From contig NZ_JBELZM010000013.1 in the NCBI RefSeq assembly GCF_040273735.1, positions 69,718 to 133,717 of the forward strand: a DNA stretch of 64,000 bases. Reading direction: 5' to 3'. The notes below the pieces were generated by a model that was not told the origin of the DNA, searched no databases, and was given only the letters and a program-made list of their open reading frames with translations. Position 1 is the first letter of the stretch; each line of letters begins with the position of its first letter. Positions 25,474 to 34,521 of this stretch are shown one piece after another. Made by a program: the position numbers and the translations under genes. The DNA is from Solibacillus sp040273735. GTDB lineage: Bacteria; Bacillota; Bacilli; Bacillales_A; Planococcaceae.

Positions 25474-26688
25474 ATGACTCGACAACCATTTTTACCGATT
25501 ATTGTCGGTACAGATATTAATGCATATAACATGGCGATTTCTTTCCATGAAGAATATAAAATCCATCCGATTCTAGTTGGAAAAGGTGTTTTGCCTTTTA
25601 CGAACTTAAGCAATATTCCACGTGCGATTGAGTATGACAAAAAACTAGGTGAGCCGGATCAGTTTGCCAAAATATTGATTAGCGTAGCGAAGAAATATGA
25701 AAAAGAAGCGGAAAAGCTGATTTTAATCGGCACAAACGATTTATACGTCCGTTTAATTATTGAAAACCGCGCGATCTTAAGAGATTATTTCGTATTCAAC
25801 TATATCGATGAGAATTTAATGAATGACTTGCAGATTAAATCCAATTTCTATAAGCTGTGCGAACAACATGGAATCGATATTCCGACGACTGTCTTTTATG
25901 ATTGCAAAACAGATGGTGCATTTGAAACCGAGATGATGTATCCGGTTATTATTAAACCGAGTAACGGGATTGAATACAGCCGACATCCATTTGAAGGCCA
26001 GGCAAAAGTTTTCAAAGTGGAAAACAAAGAAGAAGTTCAAAAAGTAATCGATATGATTAAAAATAGCGGCTACCAGGAAGAGATCATCATTCAGGATTAT
26101 ATTCCCGGTGATGATACAGCAATGTGGGATTCAGTTGTCTATGTAAATTCAAAAGGGGAAACACAGCTTGTATCGTTTGCACAAGTAGTTCTCCAGGAAC
26201 ATACGAAAACGGCAATCGGCAACTACACAGCGCTTATTTCCCGTTATAACGAAGAAGTGATGACAAAACTGCGCGGCTTTTTGGAAGCGGTCGGCTATCG
26301 CGGCTACGGTAACTTTGATTTGAAATACGATGAACGTGACGGGAAATTTAAAGTGTTTGAAGTAAATATTCGTCAAGGCCGTTCAAGTTACTATATTAAC
26401 GCTATGGGTCATAATTTGGCGCGCAACTTTGTGGAAGATCTGATTTATGATATTCCAAAACCATGTGCTTATTTAAAAGGAGATGTCCTGTTTTCAGTCG
26501 TGCCGAAAATCGTATTGAAAAAATTCGTATACGATGAAACGGTGAAAAAGGATATTCGACGTCTGATCAATGAAAAGAAACTTGTAAATCCTTTGTTCTA
26601 TAAACAGGACAAGCATTTCAAACGCAAAATCTACATGTTTATCCGTCAGGTCAACTACTATAAAAAATATAAACAAAACGTATGGTAA
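25474..26688 (+). CDS. ATP-grasp carboxylate-amine ligase, D-aspartate ligase (AslA)-like
   Basis: The 404-residue enzyme begins with a pre-ATP-grasp Rossmann-like domain (PFLPIIVGTDINAYNMAISFHEEY). The ATP-grasp core (about residues 130-330) has PVIIKPSNG as the nucleotide-binding strand and FDLKYDERDGKFKVFEVNIRQGRS as the metal-binding segment. The opening and overall length are like Enterococcus AslA, which activates D-Asp and joins it to the Lys side chain of the peptidoglycan precursor. In Lys-D-Asp or Lys-D-Glu walled Planococcaceae such an enzyme would build the cross-bridge. GAGAGG favours ATG 25474 over 25423. Substrate is inferred. Confidence 0.72.
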   Translation: MTRQPFLPIIVGTDINAYNMAISFHEEYKIHPILVGKGVLPFTNLSNIPRAIEYDKKLGEPDQFAKILISVAKKYEKEAEKLILIGTNDLYVRLIIENRAILRDYFVFNYIDENLMNDLQIKSNFYKLCEQHGIDIPTTVFYDCKTDGAFETEMMYPVIIKPSNGIEYSRHPFEGQAKVFKVENKEEVQKVIDMIKNSGYQEEIIIQDYIPGDDTAMWDSVVYVNSKGETQLVSFAQVVLQEHTKTAIGNYTALISRYNEEVMTKLRGFLEAVGYRGYGNFDLKYDERDGKFKVFEVNIRQGRSSYYINAMGHNLARNFVEDLIYDIPKPCAYLKGDVLFSVVPKIVLKKFVYDETVKKDIRRLINEKKLVNPLFYKQDKHFKRKIYMFIRQVNYYKKYKQNVW

Positions 26689-26692
26689 ACAT

Positions 26693-26732
26693 CAGCCGAT
26701 TAACAGGAGTTTTCTGTTAGTCGGCTGTTTTC
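26693..26732 (+). terminator. Terminator after the ATP-grasp ligase gene
   Basis: CAGCCGATTAACAG (26693-26706) pairs with CTGTTAGTCGGCTG (26714-26727), followed by TTTTC. Confidence 0.85.
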
Positions 26733-26793
26733 ATTATCTGAAAATCTTATACCAAAATGTTATAGTTAAAGAAAATTGAAAAGAGTGATATTT

Positions 26794-27231
26794 ATGACGG
26801 TACATACTTTTACGTTAACGATTGACTGGCCAGGGGGACGAAATGCGGTTGGGGACTTGAAAACCGAACGATTGCAGACACAAATTTCGATTCCGCCTGA
26901 AATGGATGGACCTGGTATTGGAACAAATCCGGATGAAATGCTGCTCGGTGCCGCGGCAACCTGTTATTTAATTACACTGGCGGCAATGCTTGAACGAAGT
27001 CAAATTGATGCAAAGCTTAATTTGAAGTCAGAAGGGCTTGTTGATGTAACAAACGGTGTTTTTACATACAAAGCGATCCACCATTATGTCGACATTGACC
27101 TGCAGAACAAAGAAGATGAACGTGCCCGTCGTATAGCGGAGCGCTATGCATATAAGGCAGAGGAAACTTGTATGATTAGTAAAGCGTTAAAAGGGAATGT
27201 AGAAGTGCATACACATTTAACTTTGACTTAA
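26794..27231 (+). CDS. OsmC/Ohr-family protein
   Basis: This 145-residue OsmC-fold protein carries both redox-active cysteines of the family, in LGAAATCYLI (near residue 57) and KAEETCMISKAL (near residue 128). Such proteins reduce organic hydroperoxides using the Cys pair. ATG 26794 is preceded by AAGAG; the TTG at 26776 is a less likely start. It is 13 nt upstream of the UbiB-like kinase gene, so they probably share a transcript. Confidence 0.85.
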   Translation: MTVHTFTLTIDWPGGRNAVGDLKTERLQTQISIPPEMDGPGIGTNPDEMLLGAAATCYLITLAAMLERSQIDAKLNLKSEGLVDVTNGVFTYKAIHHYVDIDLQNKEDERARRIAERYAYKAEETCMISKALKGNVEVHTHLTLT

Positions 27232-27244
27232 AGGGGCGATTTGA

Positions 27245-29242
27245 ATGGATTTCATTTCAACGATAATTCAACTGCTCATTGCATCCGTGCTTATATTCTT
27301 TATTAGCGGCCGTTTAATCGGCTCACAAATAAGTCTGATGAAAAGAATATTATCCGTGTTAATTAGTGTTTCCTTAACGACCTTTGTTTTTTGGTATTCA
27401 TATTTGCGCGGGTCGGACTATTATGACCAAGGAATTGTTTCAAATGTCGTCAACATTACAACAATAATCTGGCTCGGTAGTATGCTTCTGATTTCGATGC
27501 TACTTTATCTGTTTTTTGAGCTGTTTGATTCGATAGAATTGAATGAAAACGGCACACCTGTCGGCAGGCGTTCTTATTTTAAAACACTTATTACGTATTG
27601 GAAGCGTCAAAAACGTTTACGTGAAGTAGTGGGAATTGCTGTAACAAACGGAGTCACACGAACGATGAAATATGCCCGTGCCCGCGAAGATGAACGTGAA
27701 CTGGCAAAAGCATTACGGGATACACTTGAGCAGTGCGGCGGGGTATTTATAAAATTTGGACAAGTACTGTCAACACGTAAAGAGCTCTTGTCTCCGATTT
27801 TCATTGATGAACTGGAAAAGCTTCAGCAACATGTAAAACCCCTTTCCGAACAGCAAGTTGACCAAATAATTGCCGAAAACTTTAATGCAGGCACGAATCA
27901 AATCTTTTCCTATATAAGTAAAACGCCGTTAGCAGCCGCTTCGATCGGCCAAGTACATAAAGCGGTGCTAAAGGAAACAGACGAACCTGTCGTTGTGAAG
28001 TTTTTACGACCTGACGTGAAAAATATAATGCAGGATGATTTATCAATTTTAATGGAGTTTGCCAGATGGATTACCAGCAAATCGCAGTGGGCCGAAAACT
28101 TGGGCTTTTACGATTTGGCGAAAGGCTTCAGCATGGCGTTGAAGGAAGAAATCGATTTTAATATCGAGGCCCGCAATATGGAGCAGGTTGCCAAAATTGT
28201 AGAACGTGGCAGCATCGATGTAAAAGTGCCGAAAGTATATCGGGAGTGCAGTAATTCCAATGTTGTGGTGATGGAATATGTAAAAGGAAAGTCCGTTACT
28301 GTAGCAAATGAACTATTTACAGATTTGGGCATTGACCGTCATCAGTTTGCGCAAACATTATTGTATTCGTTTTTAGAGCAAACACTTGTTTCGGGGATTT
28401 TCCATGCCGATCCACATCCGGGGAATATTTATATTGAGGAAACCACCGGACGTGTCGCAATCCTCGATTATGGGGCTGTCGGCCGTTTAGCTGAGTTGCA
28501 GCAGGAAGGGTTAAAGTATTTCCTTGTCGGAATTCACCAAAACGATGCAGCGCTTGTTGTTGATGGGATTGCTCAGCTTGTAGAAAATGCCGAGCAGATC
28601 AATCGGCACGAAATGGAGCAGGCGATTAGCCAGATTCTGCTGAAAATCAACTATGTGTCGACTATCCCGACAGATGAGCTAATGTACTCCATATTCTCTG
28701 TTGTGCGTGAGTTTGGACTTCATTTCTATCCATCCGTCAACGTTGCATTACGTGCCATTGTAACATTGGACGGTACATTGTCCATTATTTGCCCAGGATT
28801 TAGGATTTTCAGTGAAGTAAAAGACTTTTCCAATGATTATTTGAAATCTAGCTTCTTGAAACCGTTCAAACATCCGGTAGAGACGAAAGACTTAATCGAA
28901 GAAGAACTGGCACTGATGTTGCCGAATTTACGGAAAATACCGCGCCGCCTAGATCAGTTGTTCAGAAAAGTGGAGAGCGGGAAAATCATTTTGCATCACG
29001 ATATTTTTTCTGATAAAGCGAACTCCATGTTTATAACACAGCTGTTTTCACGGTTTGTTCTGCTGATGGTCGGAATTACATTTGGAATTATATCGGTTGC
29101 ATTGCTAGCAATCTCGCAATTTATTCATAATGCTTATGCAATTTATTTAAATACGGCTGCTTATTTAGGTTTATTTTTATGTGCGATTTTGCTCGTGCGA
29201 TTATCGATTCAAGCAATCCGAGATATGAAGCGTACAAAGTAG
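27245..29242 (+). CDS. ABC1/UbiB-family protein kinase-like membrane protein
   Basis: The 665-residue protein has three to four N-terminal hydrophobic helices (about residues 1-100), a UbiB/ADCK kinase-like domain (about 150-480) and two C-terminal helices (about 600-655). The family-specific KFGQVLSTR motif, AAASIGQVHKA in place of the usual P-loop, FHADPHPGNIY as catalytic loop and AILDYGAVGRL as metal loop are all present. UbiB proteins support quinone or lipid metabolism as atypical ATPases. The N-terminal membrane extension makes it longer than typical ~550-residue homologs. Confidence 0.88.
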   Translation: MDFISTIIQLLIASVLIFFISGRLIGSQISLMKRILSVLISVSLTTFVFWYSYLRGSDYYDQGIVSNVVNITTIIWLGSMLLISMLLYLFFELFDSIELNENGTPVGRRSYFKTLITYWKRQKRLREVVGIAVTNGVTRTMKYARAREDERELAKALRDTLEQCGGVFIKFGQVLSTRKELLSPIFIDELEKLQQHVKPLSEQQVDQIIAENFNAGTNQIFSYISKTPLAAASIGQVHKAVLKETDEPVVVKFLRPDVKNIMQDDLSILMEFARWITSKSQWAENLGFYDLAKGFSMALKEEIDFNIEARNMEQVAKIVERGSIDVKVPKVYRECSNSNVVVMEYVKGKSVTVANELFTDLGIDRHQFAQTLLYSFLEQTLVSGIFHADPHPGNIYIEETTGRVAILDYGAVGRLAELQQEGLKYFLVGIHQNDAALVVDGIAQLVENAEQINRHEMEQAISQILLKINYVSTIPTDELMYSIFSVVREFGLHFYPSVNVALRAIVTLDGTLSIICPGFRIFSEVKDFSNDYLKSSFLKPFKHPVETKDLIEEELALMLPNLRKIPRRLDQLFRKVESGKIILHHDIFSDKANSMFITQLFSRFVLLMVGITFGIISVALLAISQFIHNAYAIYLNTAAYLGLFLCAILLVRLSIQAIRDMKRTK

Positions 29243-29270
29243 AGGTCCTATTACGGGATCTCTATTTTTT
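29241..29270 (+). terminator. Terminator after the UbiB-like gene
   Basis: AGAGGTCC (29241-29248, overlapping the stop) pairs with GGATCTCT (29256-29263) with one wobble, then ATTTTTTAT. The stem is short but the tail is good. Confidence 0.7.
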
Positions 29271-29430
29271 ATTTCTCTTCGCTTTATCACTTTACTATAA
29301 TAAAATACTAAATCACTAGAAGGTTAATGTATTAGCAGGTGAACAATTTTTTAGAAATAAAACGCACAAAGCCTTTAAAACAGGTATTTTCAACTTAACT
29401 ATGATTTTAAGGATGAAATATTAGTGGCAA

Positions 29431-29458
29431 TTGACTGCTATTTAAACAATAATAAATT
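29431..29458 (+). promoter_or_regulatory. Candidate hutH promoter
   Basis: TTGACT (29431-29436), a 16-nt spacer and TAAATT (29453-29458) lie 34 nt before the hutH start. The rest of the 250-bp upstream gap is AT-rich, with no HutP-type UAG-triplet terminator visible. Confidence 0.45.
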
Positions 29459-29492
29459 TGAGAGATAAGAATATTTAAAAGGGGTGCGGTAA

Positions 29493-30977
29493 ATGATTCA
29501 GTTAAACGGACAAAAATTATCGATCGAACAATTGCGAAGCATTTTATATAATGGGGAAAAAATTGAGATAGCGGAAGAAGCGAAGGTACGTGTTGTTAAA
29601 AGTCGTGACGCAGTGGAGAGAATCGTTCAGCAGGATAAAACCGTATACGGGATTAACACAGGGTTTGGAAAATTCAGCGATGTGAAAATTGCAGAGCACG
29701 AAGTAAGCAAACTTCAAGTTAATTTAATTCGTTCCCATGCATGCGGTTTGGGGGAGCCTTTTTCGGAACACGTTGCAAAAGCGATGATGGTGCTTAGATT
29801 AAATGCATTATTAAAAGGGCTATCGGGTATTCGACTGGAAGTGCTGGAACGCTTGTTATGGATGATTAATGAAGAGGTCATTCCAGTTATTCCACAGCAA
29901 GGTTCACTCGGGGCATCCGGAGATTTAGCGCCACTTTCTCATTTAGTATTGGCGGTTATTGGAGAAGGCGATGTATTTGTGAATGGTGTCATGCGCCCGT
30001 CACATGAAGTATTCGAACGTCGGGGGCTGCCGAAAATCGAGCTGCAGGCGAAAGAAGGTCTTGCTTTAATCAATGGAACCCAGGCGATGACTGCACAGGG
30101 CGTAGTCAATTATTTGGAAGCGGAGAAACTGGCTTATGCGAGTGAATGGATTGCAGCGATGACGATGGAAAGTTTATACGGGATTATCGATGCCTTTCAT
30201 CCAGCTGTCCATGAAGCGCGCGGCATGCAAGAACAAATGGCTGTCGCAGAGCGTATGCGTGATTGGTTAAAGGACAGCAAGCTCATTACACATCAAGGGG
30301 AAAAGCGTGTGCAGGATCCGTATTCGCTTCGCTGCATCCCGCAAATCCACGGGGCAAGCTGGCAAGTATTGAATTATGTCAAAGAAAAGCTCGAAATCGA
30401 AATGAATGCGGCAACAGATAACCCGCTCATTTTTGATGACGGCGGTTTAGTTATTTCAGGAGGAAACTTCCATGGGCAGCCGATTGCGTTTGCGATGGAC
30501 TTTCTGAAAATCGGTATGGCGGAGTTGGCAAATGTATCAGAGCGCCGGATTGAACGATTAGTAAACCCGCAGTTAAATGAAGGACTGCCTGCGTTTTTAA
30601 GTGCAAATCCAGGACTTGAATCAGGCGCGATGATATTGCAGTATAGCGCAGCAAGTTTAGTATCGGAAAATAAAACATTGGCACATCCTGCTTCGGTTGA
30701 CTCCATTCCATCTTCTGCGAACCAGGAAGACCATGTATCGATGGGTACGACAGGATCCCGCCATGCGCGAATGATTATTGCAAATGTAAGAAATGTACTG
30801 GCGATCGAGGCATTTTGTGCTGCACAGGCAGTGGAATACAGGGGTGTAGAGAACATGTCGCCCAAACTTTATGAGAAGTGGAAAGACATTCGCAACTTAG
30901 CACCTGCGATGAAGGAGGATCGTATTTTCAGCAAAGACGTGAATCGTATTATCGACTACTTGAAACCGAACGGGTAA
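29493..30977 (+). CDS. hutH: Histidine ammonia-lyase
   Basis: This 494-residue enzyme deaminates L-histidine to trans-urocanate. The Ala-Ser-Gly triad that cyclises to the MIO prosthetic group is in GSLGASGDLAPLSH (about residues 141-154). Other family motifs include YGINTGFGKFSD near residue 52, RCIPQIHGA near residue 280 and QEDHVSMG near residue 413. Length is normal. AAAGGGGTG precedes the ATG. No hutU, hutI, hutG or hutP is adjacent; the next gene is an exonuclease, so the remaining pathway must lie elsewhere or be absent. Confidence 0.93.
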   Translation: MIQLNGQKLSIEQLRSILYNGEKIEIAEEAKVRVVKSRDAVERIVQQDKTVYGINTGFGKFSDVKIAEHEVSKLQVNLIRSHACGLGEPFSEHVAKAMMVLRLNALLKGLSGIRLEVLERLLWMINEEVIPVIPQQGSLGASGDLAPLSHLVLAVIGEGDVFVNGVMRPSHEVFERRGLPKIELQAKEGLALINGTQAMTAQGVVNYLEAEKLAYASEWIAAMTMESLYGIIDAFHPAVHEARGMQEQMAVAERMRDWLKDSKLITHQGEKRVQDPYSLRCIPQIHGASWQVLNYVKEKLEIEMNAATDNPLIFDDGGLVISGGNFHGQPIAFAMDFLKIGMAELANVSERRIERLVNPQLNEGLPAFLSANPGLESGAMILQYSAASLVSENKTLAHPASVDSIPSSANQEDHVSMGTTGSRHARMIIANVRNVLAIEAFCAAQAVEYRGVENMSPKLYEKWKDIRNLAPAMKEDRIFSKDVNRIIDYLKPNG

Positions 30978-31045
30978 GTATTTACAGCTACATTCTACCG
31001 GTGCTTTTGTTATAATAAGTGTTTAGTAGAAAGAGGAGATTTATT

Positions 31046-31927
31046 ATGACAACAAAACCACATTTATTAATAGTTGATGGAATGGCGCTATTGTTTCGTT
31101 CATTTTTTGCATCAGCCGCAATGAATCAATTTATACGTTTAGATGACGGGACACCATCAAACGGTGTTCAAGGCTTTGCCCGTCATGTATTGACAGCACA
31201 AAATCTGATGCAGCCGACACATTTGGCGGTATGCTGGGATATGGGGGCAGTTACTTTCCGCAATGACCTATATGATGGCTATAAAGCAAATCGACCTGCA
31301 CCACCGGAAGAGATGCTGCCGCAATTTGATATGGCTAAAAGAGTATCGGAAATGATCGGGTGGCAAAACTTTGGTACACAAGGTCTTGAGGCGGATGATT
31401 TAATCGGCTCAATGATTAAAAAATGGAAAGACGATGCCCAAATTACTGTCATTAGCGGAGATAAAGATTTACTGCAATTACTTAACCCTTCGACAAAAAT
31501 CGCATTTACGAAAAAAGGCTATACAGAGTACGATGTGTATACAGAAAGCCGGTTTGTAGAGGAATATGGCATTGCACCAAAACAATTCGCGGAAGTGAAA
31601 GCGTTTATGGGGGACACGAGTGATGGTTACCCTGGGGTTAAGGGAATCGGACCAAAAACTGCGTTACAGCTAATTCAAAATCATGGTTCCATCGATGGCG
31701 TTTTAGAAGCATTGCCAACATTAAAACCGGGTCAGCGTATTAAAATTAGTGAGAACGAAGCGATGTTACGCTTATCGCATCAATTGGCTACAATCCATTG
31801 TGAAGTACCGATTGATATTGAACTGAATCAATTAGCATTATCTCCCTATGCTCCGGAGCTGTTTGATCATATTGAACAGCAAGGCTATCGACTTATTGCA
31901 AAGCATGCACGTTCTATTTATAAATAA
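31046..31927 (+). CDS. ypcP: 5'-3' exonuclease, Pol I N-terminal-domain type (YpcP-like)
   Basis: The 293-residue stand-alone PIN/H3TH nuclease has metal-binding acidic motifs in IVDGMALLFRSFFA, GLEADDLIGSM and ISGDKDLLQLL. A helix-three-turn-helix follows in MGDTSDGYPGVKGIGPKTALQLI (about residues 190-213). It resembles the 5' nuclease domain of DNA polymerase I without the polymerase and would process flaps or RNA primers. AGAGGAG makes ATG 31046 the start instead of the upstream in-frame ATG. A single-gene unit is followed by a terminator. Confidence 0.9.
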   Translation: MTTKPHLLIVDGMALLFRSFFASAAMNQFIRLDDGTPSNGVQGFARHVLTAQNLMQPTHLAVCWDMGAVTFRNDLYDGYKANRPAPPEEMLPQFDMAKRVSEMIGWQNFGTQGLEADDLIGSMIKKWKDDAQITVISGDKDLLQLLNPSTKIAFTKKGYTEYDVYTESRFVEEYGIAPKQFAEVKAFMGDTSDGYPGVKGIGPKTALQLIQNHGSIDGVLEALPTLKPGQRIKISENEAMLRLSHQLATIHCEVPIDIELNQLALSPYAPELFDHIEQQGYRLIAKHARSIYK

Positions 31928-31931
31928 ATGT

Positions 31932-31965
31932 AAAAAGGTTGCGCAAATCTGCGCAACCTCTTTTT
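31932..31965. terminator. Bidirectional terminator between exonuclease and germination genes
   Basis: GGTTGCGCA (31937-31945) pairs with TGCGCAACC (31950-31958) and is flanked by A5 and T5 runs, so it can end both the exonuclease and the minus-strand germination transcripts. Confidence 0.9.
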
Positions 31966-33097
31966 AATGGGAAATGATACGTTCCCCTTTGACTCTTACA
32001 AGCTCCACATCCACATTCCGAATAGTAGACTCGTCAAGAGGAATTTTTCCATCTTGCTCATATTTTTTCCATGTTTTCAAATCTTTTCGGTACAATACCT
32101 CAGATAACCGGTATATATCGGCATCAAATTTCAATGAAGCTTTATAGGTTTGCTCGATTTCTTTTTTTACTTGCTCCTTAATCTTATTTTCTAATAAATC
32201 CATTTTATTTTCATTAAGCATTTCATTTGTTTGTACAACCAATTGAACTTGTAAATCAAATTGCACATTACTTTCGGAAACAATTGGTGTAATTTTAGAA
32301 CGTACTTCGTCAACGGTTGTCGTTGTATATAATTCTTCAAATTCTTCCGTTTTAACGGTAATATCTGAGCGGTCTGTTTCATTTTCCAGCCATTGAACAC
32401 CTTTTAAATCGTCGCCTAATAAGTTCCCTTTTAAACCGGAGTTCTTACCGAGAATGCTTATGCCTTTAAATGAATAGACTGGATCCGGTCCATCTTCCTT
32501 TGACCAGTTTTCGCTAATTTCGATAAATGGTATTTTCGTTTCATGACTAGGTTCATTCAAATGAATCATAAGTTCCCGTAATTGTATAGGACGGACCCGG
32601 GATGACTGATTAAATGAACTGAGCGGGTCGGACACCTTTGAAAGGGTAATGGATTTATTGATAATGGGTGTGATGAGCAAAGCTTCCTTAAGTGGTGAAT
32701 CTGTAATATAAGCCCAAGTTGTATACCTCCATTCCCTGTATCGGATAAGGGAATTGATAACAGGTTCCACTTTTCCTTCCTCTGCGATATTTTCCGAAAA
32801 GAGAACATAGTTTAAATGCCCTAAAAAGAAGCGCTCATCCATCGTTTGATATAAATTAAAAAACGCTTCATCAAATGTCTTTCCTTTGGCAATCCCAACT
32901 TCAGCCTGCGTAGCTTCCGGGTTCGGCTGTTCGCTTTTGGCAATATTAGTGAAAGCAACAACTTGACTATAAATTTCATATTGACCTTCTTTATAATCGA
33001 TTCCTAGGCCAAGTAAATAATACATACGTTCAGGCTGATTTGTATCCCAGCACCCAGCAACTAAAAGTAACAACGGAAATAAAAGCAATTTTTTCAT
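31964..33097 (-). CDS. Spore germination lipoprotein, Ger(x)C family (GerAC/GerKC-like)
   Basis: The 377-residue lipoprotein subunit of a nutrient germination receptor has lipobox LLVAGC (Cys16), directly followed by WDTNQPERMYYLLGLGIDY, the family hallmark. Ger(x)C domains 1-3 fill the rest, ending in a helical C-terminal domain around LYRKDLKTWKKYEQDGK. It is made in the forespore and anchored on the outer face of the inner spore membrane. Its start overlaps the stop of the A-subunit gene (ATGA), so it is the last gene of a B-A-C operon. Confidence 0.92.
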   Translation of the reverse strand: MKKLLLFPLLLLVAGCWDTNQPERMYYLLGLGIDYKEGQYEIYSQVVAFTNIAKSEQPNPEATQAEVGIAKGKTFDEAFFNLYQTMDERFFLGHLNYVLFSENIAEEGKVEPVINSLIRYREWRYTTWAYITDSPLKEALLITPIINKSITLSKVSDPLSSFNQSSRVRPIQLRELMIHLNEPSHETKIPFIEISENWSKEDGPDPVYSFKGISILGKNSGLKGNLLGDDLKGVQWLENETDRSDITVKTEEFEELYTTTTVDEVRSKITPIVSESNVQFDLQVQLVVQTNEMLNENKMDLLENKIKEQVKKEIEQTYKASLKFDADIYRLSEVLYRKDLKTWKKYEQDGKIPLDESTIRNVDVELVRVKGERIISH

Positions 33098-34521
33098 TTT
33101 GTTTTTTCCTTTGTTTTATCTTTAACATTTAATACTTCCGGTCGTTTAGTGTCCGAAGTTGCTGGTGGACGGAAAAGGGACATTTTTATATTATCCCAGC
33201 TCAAATTGACTGCTATATTTAAATAAGGAACACCAAATACACGAATATTGGCGATATAAACAAGGCAAATATAGATCGATAAGAAGAAACCGAAAAGTCC
33301 TAAAATCGATGTAATAATAATAAATACAATTCGCAGCATGCTGATCGTCGTAACAAAGGACTGATTGACAAGTGTAAAGGTAGCAATTGTTGAAATGGCT
33401 ATGACAACAATCATTGCGGGACTTGTAATCCCAGCTCGAATGGCTGCATCACCTATAATTAATCCTCCTACAACACTGATCGTTCCACCTAAAATACTCG
33501 GTAAGCGTAATCCCGCTTCACGAAATAACTCAAACATAAAAAGCATTCCAAGCATTTCTATAGCTGCAGGCAGTGGGGAACCTGTATTGGCTTGTACAAC
33601 TGTTGCAAGTAATTGAATTGGCAGCTGCTCTTGATGGAATGTTGTTAACGCAAGCCAAAAAGCCGGTAGTAAAAGCGCTATTAATATGCAGAATAAACGT
33701 AACAATCTTTCTAACGAGCTGAATATGGATGGAAAATCATTATCCTCTCCGGACTTTAATAATGCTAGAATATTGGTAGGCGTGATAATTGCGTATGCAA
33801 TTCCGTCTACTAATATGATAAAGCGTCCGGTAACGAGTGACTGCATCGCAAAATCAGGACGACCTGTAGAATCATTTAAAGGAATTAAATATGAAATTTT
33901 GTTCATCCGTTCCATTATTAATTCACCACTTAAAATAACATCTGTATCGATTTCAGAAAGTTGTTTTTTTAATTGTTTCAAGATAGATAAGTCTGCAATG
34001 TCGTTAAAATATAAAATAGCTAACTTTGTTTTTGAACGTGTTCCTAACGTTATCTTTTCAACACTTAATGAATTCGTAGGCAGACGTTTACGGATAAGAG
34101 CAACATTTACACCTAAATCTTCAATGAAGTTATCACGTGGACCTTTAATAGTTACTTCTAAGTTTGATTCCTCAGGGCTTCGATTAGGCTTGTTTTCAAT
34201 ATTGCTGCATAACAGTATATTTAAATTCTCGATATAAATAAGAACAAATCCGCTAAATACATTCGTAACAGCTTCTTGCAAATCTTCAATTCTCAGTAGC
34301 TGGGGAAGATGCAGTTTCTGCATTAAAACTGTCTCATCAAATTGTTCCTTTTGTTGGCATGCCATTCTTAATCGGGGTACGACTACTTCATTGAATAAAT
34401 GATTATCTGTCATCGCTTCACAGGTGATGAGCATCACGTTGCTTGCAGGAAATTCAAATGTTTGAAAGCGAATATCAGCACAATTGTCAAATTGCTTTTT
34501 TAAGGTAGCGTATTCAATCAT
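33094..34521 (-). CDS. Spore germination protein, GerA family (GerAA/GerKA-like)
   Basis: This 475-residue A subunit has a soluble N-terminal two-subdomain region (about 1-260), then four to six membrane helices (about 260-420) including the highly conserved PAFWLALTTFHQEQLP and LPSILGGTISVVGGLIIGDAAI segments, and a short C-terminal tail. A subunits assemble into the ligand-gated ring of the germinosome receptor. It overlaps the B-subunit gene by 8 nt and the C-subunit gene by 4 nt. The ligand cannot be read from sequence. Confidence 0.93.
   Translation of the reverse strand: MIEYATLKKQFDNCADIRFQTFEFPASNVMLITCEAMTDNHLFNEVVVPRLRMACQQKEQFDETVLMQKLHLPQLLRIEDLQEAVTNVFSGFVLIYIENLNILLCSNIENKPNRSPEESNLEVTIKGPRDNFIEDLGVNVALIRKRLPTNSLSVEKITLGTRSKTKLAILYFNDIADLSILKQLKKQLSEIDTDVILSGELIMERMNKISYLIPLNDSTGRPDFAMQSLVTGRFIILVDGIAYAIITPTNILALLKSGEDNDFPSIFSSLERLLRLFCILIALLLPAFWLALTTFHQEQLPIQLLATVVQANTGSPLPAAIEMLGMLFMFELFREAGLRLPSILGGTISVVGGLIIGDAAIRAGITSPAMIVVIAISTIATFTLVNQSFVTTISMLRIVFIIITSILGLFGFFLSIYICLVYIANIRVFGVPYLNIAVNLSWDNIKMSLFRPPATSDTKRPEVLNVKDKTKEKTK

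Noticed and set aside
29343..29400. Short peptide frame upstream of hutH starting at a GTG
   Set aside because: Only 19 codons, with a poor ribosome site and no sign of regulation; probably chance in an AT-rich gap.
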